64,000 bases of DNA from Hyaloraphidium curvatum (Eukaryota > Monoblepharomycota > Hyaloraphidiomycetes > Hyaloraphidiales > Hyaloraphidiaceae): contig JAIVFI010000033.1 of NCBI GenBank assembly GCA_025558095.1, forward strand, positions 124,001 through 188,000, given 5' to 3'. The notes under the pieces are model-generated. The model made no database searches. It was not told where the DNA came from and saw only the letters and a list, made by a program, of their open reading frames with translations. Of the stretch, positions 1-11,416 are shown piece after piece. Made by a program: the position numbers and the translations under genes. Each line of letters starts with the position of its first letter. Within the stretch, counting starts at the first letter, position 1.

Positions 1-263
1 GTGCGGATCGTGATGCCGTCCAATCGGTAATCAGGGGACAGAAAGCTCCTGAGTTACATGTTTTCTGCTTCAGGCACATGATAAACTACATGAAGCATGG
101 TGACTACTTCATGAGATGGTGGTTCCAACGTAGCTATCGAGTCAGATATGGACGACACTGGGTGCGGATCGTGATGCCGTCCAATCGGTAATCAGGGGAC
201 AGAAAGCTCCTGAGTTACATGTTTTCTGCTTCAGGCACATGATAAACTACATGAAGCATGGTG
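1..263. repeat. Direct repeat, 102 bp copies at 161 bp spacing
   Basis: Bases 1-102 recur as bases 162-263 with no difference that I could see. The two copies are separated by 59 bp of unrelated sequence, so the period is 161 bp and the second copy is followed by new sequence. The first copy begins at the window edge, so the array may extend to the left. The unit is AT-richer than the surrounding genes and has no coding signal. It could be the end of a satellite or subtelomeric tandem array; that is an inference from its edge position and period only. Confidence 0.9.
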
Positions 264-467
264 TTGAAGTCCTAACGCTGCTCCAATGATATCTGTGGCG
301 CTTTGATACACCGCCTTCGCGAAACACCAAAGAGCCCCTACCACAGTCCTCTGAGTTTACACTGAAATCCTTCTGACGGTAACGTCAACGCTGAACGAGA
401 ACGTCGATGTTCGATTGGCACTGCCGCACTGGGAAACTAATGCCCCTCTTATTGCGGCCCCGGAAAC
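264..467. other. Non-coding stretch between repeat and first gene
   Basis: No protein-like reading frame, RNA gene or repeat was recognised here. It is the presumed 3' flank of the minus-strand gene that follows. Confidence 0.5.
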
Positions 468-1043
468 TCAGATGTTGCAACCGTAGACTATCCAGCCGTA
501 CTGCCCGGCAAGCGTGCAGGTAGTGCCAGGGAAGCACTTGCAGTCGCCCGATCCCGAGCCTTTCCAAGCCCAGCGTTCGGCGGCGTTCTTGGAGATGCAG
601 TAATCATAGCAGTCCGCGTTGCTTGCCATCCCAGCAGTTGTGTCGGTGGGGGTCTCCGTGCAAGTCTGGTAATAGCCCAGCTGGGTGCAGTCGCTCGCAA
701 AGTTGTACCGGCGATAAAGACTGCGTCCGCCGTCCCCGGCGTAGGTAATGCAGGCGACGGAGCCGGCGGGGGCCCCGGGGTACGCGAACTCGCTGCCGAA
801 CGAGGGAAGCCGGACCGCGGATCGCGGGGGCGGGGCGGCCCACGTGGAGGGAAGATTGAAGGTCAGGATCGCGTGTGCGGACGCGTGGACAACGGGGGTG
901 TACCAGTATTCGACGTCGCTGCAGTCCGCGCAGGAGCGCCTGAACAGTGCGGCGCCGGGGCCCGCGGCCGGCACTGCCACGGCGGGCGCGGAAAAAGCGG
1001 CGACGATGACCAGCATGAAGTAGACGATGGAGAGACGAGCCAT
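468..1043 (-). CDS. Secreted cysteine-rich protein, WSC/PAN-like tail
   Basis: A single-exon gene of 191 codons. The start is the internal Met at 1043, because it opens a classical signal peptide (MARLSIVYFMLVIVAAFSA, then an AVA cleavage region), whereas the upstream in-frame Met at 1127 would bury it. The mature protein holds a Cys-x2-Cys pair near its N-terminus and a C-terminal block with about ten cysteines, including DCYDYC and DCKCF. That spacing resembles WSC or PAN/apple-type carbohydrate- or protein-binding modules, but it is not a clear match. The protein probably acts outside the cell or in the wall. There is no transmembrane or GPI tail. The secreted nature is well supported; the family is a guess. 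Confidence 0.6.
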   Translation of the reverse strand: MARLSIVYFMLVIVAAFSAPAVAVPAAGPGAALFRRSCADCSDVEYWYTPVVHASAHAILTFNLPSTWAAPPPRSAVRLPSFGSEFAYPGAPAGSVACITYAGDGGRSLYRRYNFASDCTQLGYYQTCTETPTDTTAGMASNADCYDYCISKNAAERWAWKGSGSGDCKCFPGTTCTLAGQYGWIVYGCNI

Positions 1044-1373
1044 TTTACGCGCGAAGGGGCGTGGGGGGATGGGGTCTGACGGCTGTATCCTTGCTGGTCC
1101 CAGGCTCCGAACCAGCCCCGAAGCCAAATGACTCCGGTCCTACGTCATGTCCCGCGAAATGCATGAAACCAGCAATACTGTGCTTGGAGAGTGTGATCGC
1201 GCCTAGCGATCCGCTTCCGTGAGCTTCTCGGCCTCTGCGAGCCATACCTACGCATCAATCTGCGAACTCGGAGCCACGACGAGAAACTAACAAGGCTCAC
1301 TCGCAACAGATGGGGACCGTTGGAAGCCAAAGTCACCTAGACAACAGATCATGCCACTGCCAACACCGATAAG
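1044..1373. other. Intergenic, upstream of the secreted protein gene
   Basis: 330 bp between two minus-strand genes. It must hold the 3' end of the PLC transcript and the promoter of the secreted-protein gene. No recognisable element was found. Confidence 0.5.
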
Positions 1374-3965
1374 CTACTTCGCAATGTCTATCCTGACGAA
1401 GACGCTGGCGAAGGTGGCGAAACCTGCATTTCGAGGAGGTCCTCGATCAGCACCAATTGTTGCGACGACGATTGGGTCACCAACCTCTCCAGTTGAACAG
1501 CGGGACCGCGCGGTACCCCTCGCGGATGTTTGACAGGTAGAGCATGGCGCTCCCGATCACCTTGTCCTTGACAAACGTCTCGTCATCTCTCACGACAAAC
1601 CTCAAGAAGGCCATCTCGGGGCGCTCGACCTGGAAGACGACCTCCTCGTTCCATATCGGATCCCAGCCATTGTCGCGCACCGTCTGCGGGCGAAAAGCGT
1701 GAGCAAGGGATGGATGGACGGAGCGGATCAGCGACGGCATGCCTTGGTCGAGTAGATGTGCAGCCGCGCGGCTTCTGCTGTTTCTGCCTTCTTTTCCTCC
1801 TCCTTCCGTGCCTCGTCGGAGAGGTTCTCGGGCAAATCCGACTTGACGCCGCGGAACTCCGAGCCGGAAGAAGAAATGATCTTGGCATTGAGCCCGAGCA
1901 TGTTGACCTCGACGTATGGATCCACCACCTCGCCAACCTTCTCTCCATACGGCTTCTGCAGCGCCGAAGCCGAGACAATCCGCACCCTGACGGTCCACGG
2001 CGTCGGCGGCGGCCTCTTTGCGACGTCTCCAGGTGCGGGTCGCAGGTACTCGGGTTTCAGCACGTATCCAGAGAAGCCGTTGCTTCCGAATAGCGCATCG
2101 CTGAGCTCGAGCGCGCGGTCAAACGTCTGCATGTTGAAGGCACACATCTGGAACCCCATCGCCCAGAACGGTGTCGGATCCATGTTCGAGCTGCCAACGC
2201 GGAGCCCCTCGGGGTAGACTCGGCACAGATGGCTGGCCGCGTAGGTCGCCCAACCCGACCAGTCCGTCTTTATGAGTCCCGTGCAGACGCTTTCGTCCCG
2301 CTCAAAGATCACATTGGTCGGAACCGCTAGTTAGTGGCCAGAGTCAGTCAAAACTTGCAAGATTGCCTCCAAAAGGAACCCACGCCTCGACTTGTCCAGC
2401 GTCGCAAACCTCCAGTCGTGCAGGAAAACGAGCTCGGCAAACTCCCTTGGCATGGGCCCTCCGTCGCGGGCAAACGTGGTGGGGGGGCCCTGGAACTGGG
2501 TTCCTGCTGGATGAAGCCCGTTCTCGCTTTTCTGATCCGCACGCCGGACTGCGCCACCATCCTTGATAATGTACTTGTTCTTCAGGCCTGCTGGGCTCGG
2601 CAGCACCGCTGGTGCCTCTGCAGGCGCGTATATGGCGTCACCGAGCTGTTCGCGCAGGAACTTGGCCATCTTGGTGAGCACGGCCGGCGAGACGTGCAGC
2701 TCGTGGTCGAGCACGATCGGATACGGCGATCCACGGAAACCATACGCCTTGATGGCCCGGATCACATCGTAGTAGCTCACGGCATCCGTCAAGGTGTGGC
2801 CGTGCGTGATGACGGGCTCGCCGTTCTTTTCCCAGGTGTCGAGCTCCACCACCCTGCTACCGAGTACAAGGTATCGCACAAAGGTCTCGATGCTGGCCCC
2901 GCCAGTGAGCTGGTTGGCGGTAAGGTACGTGTTGTGTGAGGTTGATATGAAGTAGTTGGAGAGCGGCTGCGTCATGTCCTGCCACACGTCGCTCCGGCGG
3001 TGGGCGTAAACCAGGCACTCCTCCGAGAACGACAGGAAGACCTTGAAGTTTTCCAAGTTCATGCCCTTTTCCGGCTCGGGAACGAACTTGGCAAACAGCT
3101 TTTTCAGCCCGTCGTCGTCCAGCTTGCTCTTTTGCACCTCCCGCATGAACGTCTTCCAGGCATCAAATGTCACGACGCTCTCGTCCCCGGGTCCTTTGGA
3201 GCAGATGAGGTCGAAGACGGCCTTGACATCGTCGCGTCTCCGAAGGTACTTGAACAGCGCAACGAAGCCTTGGAAGTTGATCTTTTCCCCGTCCGGGCTC
3301 CTGTTCTCCGGCTTGGCCTTGGCAATAAGCGCCCGAACCTTTCGCCTACCGACGTCGGCAACATTGAAGCGATTCATGATGTCCACGATCTCCCCAGCAG
3401 AGAGGAACCCATCCGCGTCCTTGTCCGCGACCTTCCACACCCGCTGGACGAACACTTCGATGAGGTCCGTGACCGAGCCGTCCCGCGGCGTAAGGCGCAG
3501 AGCCTGCAGGCCGTCAAGGTAGGCGTCCACGATCGCGGGGCTCGGGGCAATCAGGTTCACGTTCTCGTTCTGGGCGTTGCGCACGTAGAACACGGTGAAG
3601 CAGGATTCGTGCTCCCCGGGCCGCAGGCTCTTGGCGTGCTTCTTGAACACCTCGGACATCGGGCCCTTCCGGATCTCCTGGATTGATTCGACGCGGAGCT
3701 CTTTCCAGCCTCGTCCGTCGGCCTCGACGTCGCTCCTCCGCTTCGTCTCGACAAGAAGTGCCATGCGGACCATATCGAACTGGATCATTCGCTGCAGGCG
3801 GTCCCCGTCCGATGAGATCTTGACCATTTGCTTCGCATCGCAAGGAGGAAGTGGGATTGAAGCGGCGGCGCCGGAGGAGGAAGGAGCGTCGCCGGCAACG
3901 AGCGTGACGGGCGCGGCCGGCGCGGGGGCGGCCGGCGCGGGGGAGGAAGAGGTAGGTTCCGCCAT
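1374..3965 (-). CDS. Phosphoinositide-specific phospholipase C, delta type
   Basis: Four exons (3965-2384, 2326-1743, 1683-1485, 1423-1374) give about 804 residues. The enzyme hydrolyses PIP2 to IP3 and diacylglycerol at the plasma membrane. Domain order is a PH-like N-terminus, EF-hand region (DKDADGFLSAGE loop, about residues 190-205), X domain, Y domain and C2. In X, the catalytic pair is present (STSHNTY and HGHTLT), as are the Glu of VELDTW and a Glu in DHELHVS where animal enzymes read SLENHC. Y shows CRVYPEG and SGYVLKPEYLRP. The C2 domain is split by introns and closes with VFVRIDIAK. The second intron uses a GC donor (AAG|GCATGC), the only phase-correct choice that joins IYSTK to TVRDNGW. 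The family assignment is firm; calcium dependence is inferred. Confidence 0.92.
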
Positions 3966-4167
3966 TGTTCTCTTTGAACGGTAAGCACGTCCGGCTGGGA
4001 TTCGACGATCTGCGCGAAGGTCCGTGTGGGCGGCACAGGGTCTGGGACCCCTGCCGATCCCTCATCGCGCCTGGATGGCTAGCTCCTCATTACACACAGC
4101 GATCACTCAACTTTACCATGGAACAGGTGTGAGCAAGCATTCATTCAAAGCATCACTATAAAGTCAA
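3966..4167. other. Short intergenic spacer, PLC upstream region
   Basis: About 200 bp between the PLC start and the end of the carboxypeptidase gene, both on the minus strand. Nothing specific was seen. Confidence 0.4.
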
Positions 4168-5732
4168 TCACTGTCCAACCCGTCTCCTTCTGGTCGTCAC
4201 CGCCCTCCGAGTGGTAGTCTTTCTCCGCGTCGTGGTCTTCCGCCTCGTGGTCGTTTTGCGCCTCGTCGTGGTGCGCGGAACCGTACGCGGCGGCCTGCTC
4301 GTGCTCTCCACCGCCGTTCTGGGTTTCCCATCCGTGATGTACACCCCGTCGTTGGGCAGCGACGGCTGCGGCCCCAGCGACGCTCCCGCGGGGGAGGCCA
4401 AGTAATCCGCCAGCCCTCTGACGACCGCGAGCCCGTCCTCCCCGGTGGGCCTGATCCACACCGCGGGGAGGTCGAAGTTGTTCGTGCCCTGGTCGCGGAG
4501 CTCCACGGTGAAGGTCACCATTCCCGCCGCCGAGCCCCAGTCGTCCAGGCATCCCGAGGTGGGATAGAGGTCGATGCCGCGCCCCGAGTAGTAGTACTGG
4601 TTGGTGGATTCGCGTACGCGGCGGGCCATGAAAGAGCCGAGCGCGGATAGCGCAGCATCGTTGGGCGAGGTGAAGGGCGAGATGAAGCCCCAGTTCTGAG
4701 GAAGGATGTCAGAATGCAAGTCGCAGCGGCAGTACAGGGAAAACGAACCCTCAGGATGAGCTGGCCAAAGCTGTGGAAGTCGATGAGGGCGTAGCGGCGG
4801 GGCAGGGCCATGATGGCGTCGTAGATGGCCGCGGATTCGGGCTCAGACAGCGGAGCCGTACCCCGGTACGTTTCCGAGTTGATATCCGACGACGAGCCGT
4901 ATTCGTATCCCCAAAAGTACGGCCAGTTGCGGTTCAGGTCCACCCCGCGCCCATTGGCCCCCCGGTTCTTGCGCCAGAACCTGTCGACCACGTGGCTATA
5001 CTCGTAGCCGTCCGGGTTCGCGAGCGGCGTGAAGAACCACTCGAAATTGTCCAGCGCCTCCGGCGAGGCGGAGTAGTTTCCGATGAGGGAGGACACGACG
5101 TAGAGTACCGTCGACAGCGCGACCCACTCCCGAGCATGTAGCAAGCCGTTGATCCATATCTGCTTCTTCTCGCCGACAACGCCATTGCCGGTGAGCCGGA
5201 AGACGTAGATATCGCGGCCCATGGTCGATTTGCCGATGCTGTACAGGGATCCCGAGACGCCGGCAGGCAGCGAGCTGGCGAGGTTCCGCAGATAGCTGAC
5301 CACTTCCGCGTACCGCCGATAAGTATCAAAGAACCCCGCATCTCCGGCGAGGTCATTGGCGGACAAGGCCCGGGTTGCGGCGTTCGAGGTCGAGTCCGAA
5401 CCGGCAGAGTTCCCGCCGTCGGTGGCGTAGACATTTTGCTGGACCACCTCGCAGGGCGAATCCGAGATTGCGTCCGCTTCCGCCTTGTGCTCCGGCCTGA
5501 TACGGACGATCACGGATCGGCCGCCGTCCGTCGCGCCGAGGGTGTCGAAGCGCAGGCGCTCCGCGAGGGCCAGCCAGGCGCCCCGGTTGTGCGGCACGGC
5601 GCACCGCACGGCCATCGTGCGCGGGTCCGGTGGGCGCGCAACCGGCGCAGCATGGGAAAGGTGTGGGAGAAGGGCGAGGGCCGCGGCGAGGAGGGCCGCG
5701 AGGAGGGTCACCGCGAGGAAGGCGGGCCGCAT
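4168..5732 (-). CDS. Secreted M14 zinc carboxypeptidase (A/B type)
   Basis: Two exons (5732-4749 and 4695-4168) separated by a 53-bp phase-0 intron. The start at 5732 opens a strong signal sequence (MRPAFLAVTLLAALLAAALA); an in-frame Met at 5822 would add 30 residues in front of it. Zinc ligands are HARE and the His of IDFHSFG. The substrate-binding Asn-Arg pair (DLNRNW), the Tyr in NQYYYSG and the catalytic Glu in TVELRDQG are all present, so an active exopeptidase with an N-terminal propeptide is expected. The C-terminus carries a Thr/Arg/Lys repeat (RRKTTT, about four copies), a basic tail that might bind anionic wall polymers. The enzyme probably trims peptides outside the cell. Confidence 0.92.
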
Positions 5733-5822
5733 GGGGGACCGCCGACCGAAAGAGGCCGCCGCGGGCCCCGCGGGCTGCGGCGGCGGGCCCCGGAGAGGCC
5801 ATTGTGTCCTATTTCGCCGCAT

Positions 5823-6398
5823 CGTCTGTTCGGCCAGGATTCTGCCTGGCGCGGAGGGGGAGGGGGAAGCGAGGGATGGGATGACTGCGTGCTTGCGGCA
5901 GCATCGTCAGCCCGCGCCCCGTGCGGCATCAGCATCAAAACCACGGGCTTCACTTGGGACGCCAGGCCGGCCCGAAGATTCCCTTTCGAGCGTGGTAAAA
6001 CCGATGCCATGTTGAAGATATGTCATCGGGCGGCAGGGCCGAAGCAAATTGGGCCTTGGTTCACTTGTGAGGGACCGCGGTGGCCAATGGCCTATGGTGA
6101 AGTCGGTCCCCTGTCCACCCCTGTGGCAACTCGCAGACGCGGCTCTCTCTTCGTTTGTGGTGGGTACGTGGCTGAGAACGGCCCGGTAAACGCCGGGAAT
6201 GGATGATGCGCGATAACCATGGCGGTGCAGACTCCCCGCGGCTTTCCGGACCTCCACGCGACGCGACCGCACAGTCCGAATACGAAAAACCGCGCATCCA
6301 TTCCGTCCCGAACGCGCATCCATTCTGTCCCGAACGGCATCCGTGCTCCAGCGCCTCCGAGTCCGCGACCGTGCCCCAGCCCCTCCCCTTCCCGGCAA
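5823..6398. other. Intergenic region with a 22-bp tandem duplication
   Basis: This lies between the minus-strand carboxypeptidase and RING genes. Bases 6291-6312 and 6313-6334 are adjacent 22-bp copies (CGCGCATCCATTCYGTCCCG followed by AA) that differ at one base. No other element was recognised. Confidence 0.6.
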
Positions 6399-7699
6399 TC
6401 ACCCCGGCAGCCCCGCCCTGCAGTACGGACACCTGCGCCCGCGTTAGTCCCGCGGCGGACGGCGACGAAGGAACGCAGGACGCACTCGCTCCGTTCCTCG
6501 AGGTGCCTGCCGATGCACGCCCCGTGGAACCTGTGCCCGCACGGCAGCTTCCCCCGGAGGGCACGGCAACGTCAGCACGTCCTCCCAGAAAGCGGACGGG
6601 ACAGCGAACCTCCTTGACCCTCGTCCCGCCAGGCATCTCGTCGAGGCAGATGGGGCAGACGTGGCCCGCGGCGGACGCCGCGCGGCCGCCGGCGTCCGCG
6701 GGGGGCGACGGCGCGCGCGGGTCGACGACCACGGAGCGCACGCGGCGCATCTGCGCGGGGGTGGCGCCGGAGAAGTTGGCGGGGAGGGAGAGGAGGAAGC
6801 CTGGCGGACGGCGCGATCAGCACGTATCGCGTGCGGGGGTGCGAAGCAAGGGGTACCGGAGAGGCACGGGAGGATGTAGACGAGGATCGCGGGTGCGATG
6901 AAGATGGAGAGCTCGAGGAGGGTGAGCACGTTGGTCGTCGCGAGGAGGGGTGAGGTTGTGGGCGTCCTCTGTGGGTTCCACGCAGCGTGCTTTCGGTGAG
7001 CGACCGGGGCGCTCGCGCGGCAAGGTGGGAACCCACGCATGAGGGGTCCACGTACATGACCAGCCCCAGGCCGACCATCACGTCGACGATCTGCGCGAAA
7101 GTAATGATGACCGTGGCAACCCATGCTCCCTTCATCCGTTCCAATTTCCGGTGGACCCTGTACGTGATCCTCCCCACTTCCCTGGGCATCACGACCGCCA
7201 GCAGAACGCAAAACAGTATCTGCAGCCCCCTCAGCGCGGCCTGGACCCCCGAGAACGCAAACAGGCTCGGCGAACACACGGGCCTCGGTTCGCCGACCAT
7301 CGCGACCACCAGCGGTGCCAGCAACGCGGCATTGCCCGCTGCCTGCAGCACGGCCCACAGCCGCCACGCGGTCCACGCCCAGGGGGGCGGGAGGTCGGAA
7401 AAGTCCTCGTGCACGGGGCGGGACGCGTCGTCGGGGAGGGGGGAGAGGGGGTAGCCGTCGGGGTCGGGGTCCGCGTCAATGTCCGTTTCCGTGTCCAGGG
7501 TGACGGTGATCTCGGCGTCCGCGGGGGCCGGCGGGTCGGGCTCGCCGGCCGGGTCGTCGGGCGCGGGGCCGTTCGGGAGCGCGTCGGGCGAGTCCTCCAC
7601 GGGCGGCCAGCCGTCCGCCAGCGGGTGCTCGCTCGCGTCGTCGCGCGGGGGCATCGCCGCGGCCGCGGGGGCGGGCGCGGGTTCCGTGGGCGAAGTCAT
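6399..7699 (-). CDS. Membrane-anchored RING-H2 E3 ubiquitin ligase
   Basis: Five exons (7699-7037, 6968-6857, 6800-6610, 6547-6486, 6432-6399) give 353 residues. An acidic, Pro-rich N-terminus of about 120 residues is followed by four hydrophobic segments (LLAPLVVAMV, ILFCVLLAVV, IVDVMVGLGLVMYV, IFIAPAILVYILPCL). A C-terminal RING-H2 finger is assembled from three exons: CPICLDEM, then LPCGHRFHGACI, then CPYCRAGLPG. All eight zinc ligands are present and the stop follows the finger directly. The finger appears only when introns 6548-6609 and 6433-6485 are removed, which supports both introns. The protein likely ubiquitinates membrane or organelle clients; the substrate is unknown. Confidence 0.9.
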
Positions 7700-8113
7700 T
7701 GCGTTGCGTGGGGGACGGAGCGGCGGGGGCGTTGAGTGGGTAGCGCCATCCCCACACCCCGCGCGGGCAACCCCGGGCTGCGGGAAGAAATGCGCGATGA
7801 AATGCAGGCGGGCAGATGCGTGGAGACGGATGGACGGCGCGGGGGGGGGGGGGGGGGGGGGGTGAGGCGGGGAGGCGTCGGCGCGCGGCAGGCCGGGGCA
7901 GGAAACCCGCCCAGCCCGGCACTCTGTATCATCAGATGTTGGCTGTATCATCGGAAGCTGGCCGCGATCGATCGGCCGCGATCGGCCGCCGGCCTTGATG
8001 GGTGTCGGGGCAGGCGGTGGAATCGCGTGGCGGAGCGCGGCGTCGCTGACGGGGCAGCCCCATCCCATCCCCCTCCCGGTGGCCCCGATGCCGCATCCCC
8101 CTCCCCGGCCGCG
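7700..8113. promoter_or_regulatory. Divergent promoter region with a 22-base G tract
   Basis: 414 bp between the start codons of the divergent RING ligase and PP2C genes. It contains an uninterrupted run of 22 G at 7841-7862 on the plus strand. No TATA box was evident. The shared promoter role follows from the gene arrangement only. Confidence 0.6.
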
Positions 8114-11100
8114 ATGAGCAGCGGTGCCGCCAAGACGGGCGGCGGCGGCAAGAAGGGGCCGGCGGGGGCGGCGGGCGGCGGGGGCGCGGCGGGCGCGGGT
8201 GCGGCGCCGCCCGGCTGGGGCACGCGGTCGTTCGGCGGGCTGCTGGGCAACGCGAGCATGAACGCGGCGTCGCTGCTCGCCACGCTGGGCGTGTCGCGGC
8301 AGCCGGCGGGGGCGGCGGCGGGGGGCCCCGGGCCCGGCCCCGCCGCGCGCAAGATGGCGACGACCGGCGGCGATTCCCGCCTCGCCTTCGCCGTGTGCGC
8401 CACGCAGGGCTGGCGCAAGGCCATGGAGGACTACGCGACCGCCACGCTGAACCTGCCGCTGCCGCCGCCGCTGGCCGCGGATCCCGCGCGCCGCGTCGAC
8501 TACTTCGCCGTCTTCGACGGCCACGGCGGCGCACACGTCGCCCGCTTCGCATCGCGCTTCCTGCACAAGCACATCGTCGGCCACGACGCCTTCGCCGCAG
8601 GCGACGTCACTAACGCCATCCGCTGGGGCTTCTTCAACACGGACAACGCCGCGCGGCTGGACGACCTCGCCGGCTCCGAGACGTGCGGCTCGACCGCCTG
8701 CGTCGCCCTCGTGACCGCAGACGCGCGGCTGTGGGTCGGCAATGCAGGCGACTGCCGCGCCGTGCTGGCAACGCGGGGCCGCCCCGCGCGCGCGCTGTCG
8801 AGGGACCACAAGCCGGACGTGCCGCAGGAGTCGGCCCGCATCCGCCGCGCGGGCGGCGACGTGTTCGAGAACCGCGTCATGGGCGAGCTGGCCGTGTCGC
8901 GGTCGCTGGGGGACTTTCGCTTCAAGAAGAACCCCAAGCTGGGCCTGGACGAGCAGCTCGTGTCCTCGGAACCCGAGGTGACGGTGACTCAGCTGTCGGC
9001 GGACGACGAGTTCCTCTTCCTCGCCTGCGACGGCATCTGGGACGTGGTCGGCAACCAGGAGGTCGTCGATTTCGTGCGGCAGCGGCTGTCGGCGGGCCTC
9101 GGCGCGGGCGAGATCTGCGAGCAGCTCGTGGAGCGCTGCCTGCCCGCCGCACCGACCGAGGACGCCCGGGGCATGGACAACATGACGGTGGGTTGTCGGC
9201 TGCGACGCTCCGTCCCTTTTCTCGCCGCCTCACACATCGTTGCCCCTTTTTGGCGTTCAGGTCGTCCTGGTCCTCTTCAAATCCTCCCACCTCTTTCCCG
9301 GCTACCTCACCAAGGCCCTCGACCGCTCCTCCTCCCTCGACCCCGACAAATCCCACGCCGTCTACAACGGCATCCTCCCCTCCCGCACCTCCCCCGTGCT
9401 CACCCCCGCGCTGGGCAACGCCACGGCCCCGAACCCCTCCTCCCTCAACCGCCCCTCGGCGGCCGCCACCTACCCCTCGGGCCTCCCCCCACCCTCCGCC
9501 CCCACCGGCGCCTCCATCGCCCGCTCCCCCTCGGAAAAGCTCGCCGAACCGCGCACCGCCCCCGTCCCCAACGGCGTCCCCGACCCCGCGCACGTGCACC
9601 GCACGCGGGACCAGAAGCGCCTCATGGCCATCTCGCTCCCCGCCGGCCTCGCGGCCGTGCCGACCGTCCCCGCGGACGAGGAGGACGAGGGATGGGCGCC
9701 CGCGCCCATGCCCGGCGGGGGCGTGGACATGAACATGACGCTCGTGTCGCCGCCGCCGTTCCTCCAGCAGGGCAGCCCGGCGTCGTTCGGGTACGATCCG
9801 CGCGGGTACGACATGGGGATGACCCTCGTCACGCCCGGGATACTGCCGGGGATGGTCGCACGCCCGATGGACGAGGAGGAGGGGTACGACGTTTCCTCGG
9901 CGCAGCAGGCGGGGTACGATGCCAGCGTGGCGATGCCGGTGCCCGTGCGGGGCGCGTCGCCGGGGTACGATTTCGCGGGCCTGGCGAGGCCGGCGTTTGC
10001 GGTGGAGCAGGCGGAGGAGGCGCCCTCGCCGCAGCCGGCGCCGGTGCAGGCGGCCATCCTGCCGCGATCGAGCAGCCTCGGGCTCGCGCTGGGCAGCAGC
10101 GCGGCGCAGGGGGTGCAGGTGCAGCGCAGCCCGTCGTTCGGTGCGGCACCCGGCACGCCGATGACGCCCGGGTCGGATCTGGCGAGGGCGGCGGCGATCG
10201 CGGCGGCGGCGGCGGCGGTGCAGGGGGACGCCAACGCCGGGGTGCCGCAGCGGTCGCCCGCGGCGAATGCGCAGGGGGTGCAGCGCAGCCCGTCGTTCGG
10301 CGCCGCGGGGGAGCGCGGGGGGTCGCCCTCCCCGAGGGCGTCGCCGGCGGCGCATGCCTACGGGACCTACGTGCCGTCGCCGCTCTCCGCGCCGTACCTG
10401 ACCGCGTCCCCCGCGGAACCGGACGGCGCCCCCCTTCCGGCGGGCATCCAGGGGCGCAAGAACTCGGCCGACCTGATGGCGGCGCTGCTGGCGCCCTCGC
10501 CGGCGGCGCTGCGGACGCGCGGCGGGCTGCCCTCGCAGAGCCTCCCCGCGGACGGCTCGCGGTCCGCGGACTTCAGCATCGGGTCGAGCGTCGCGTCGGC
10601 GCCCTCGGAGGACCTGGGCGTGCCGGTGGCGCTCACCGTCTCGGAGGGCATGCCGCTCCCCTCGGGCCGCGCCCCGCTCGCATTGGGCGAGCTCCCGCCC
10701 CGCGCCGTCTCCGCGACCCTCGCCTCCCATCCCTCCCCCGCCTCCGGCTCCCCCTCCACCCCCGGCCGCGTCTTCTCGGGGCGCGAGCACGTCGCCGGCC
10801 TCCTCCAGAACCTCAGCCTGTCTTCCCTCCCCGCCGCCGTGGGCGCGCAGCAGCGCAGCGATTCCGCCGCGTACGGTTCCCCCGGCGCCGGCATGCTCCC
10901 CGTGGACGCCGGGAGCAGCAGGTCGGGCGACTCGTTCCTGCAGCCCAACCGCTCCGCGACCCCGCAGACGGGATCCAACCCTTCCCTCACACCCGGTGCG
11001 CTGCTGACCCCCGGCGCCCCGGCGACCACCCCGGGAGGCTCGCTGGCGCCCATGACGGCGCAGGCGGCCAGCCTGAGCCGGCTGTTCAACGTGATGGCCA

Positions 11101-11219
11101 AGGCCTCCGTGGGCTCGGCGTCGCCGTCGAGCCAGGGGCCCGGGGGGGAGGTGGACTACTTCACGTACCAGCCGCACAAGAAGGGCGGGCAGGGCGCGGG
11201 CCAGGGGCAGGGGCAGTGA
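8114..11219 (+). CDS. PP2C-family Ser/Thr phosphatase with long disordered tail
   Basis: Two exons (8114-9187 and 9261-11219) make 1010 residues. The start at 8114 is the first Met before a Gly/Ala-rich leader of about 85 residues. The PPM catalytic domain follows, with WRKAMED, the metal-binding DGHGG, ACDGIWD and DNMTV; the intron falls inside the last motif and is confirmed by it. After the domain there are about 600 residues rich in Ser, Pro, Ala and Gly with no fold visible. The tail includes repeated short motifs (QRSPSFGAA twice; NMTLVSP and GMTLVTP). It may be a phospho-regulated docking region. Catalysis is Mn/Mg-dependent dephosphorylation; the substrate is unknown. Confidence 0.93.
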
Positions 11220-11416
11220 GGCGGTGGTGGGACAGGGGCCCGGGAGGCCCGGAAGGAAGGCGGGGCGGGATGTAGGGATGTATCTACGGTTAATTTTGAC
11301 GGAAGCGGGATTCGATGTGGGCTCCGGCGGTGATCGGACGGAAGACGGTTCGCGATCGGCGGCGGCGGCACCGCGGCCACCGATCCTGCCTCGCTCCACG
11401 GACCGCGCGAGCCGCG

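Noticed and set aside
8922-11399. Very long open frame antisense to the PP2C tail
   Set aside because: It is a by-product of GC-rich, stop-poor sequence; the plus frame has the conserved phosphatase motifs and better codon bias.
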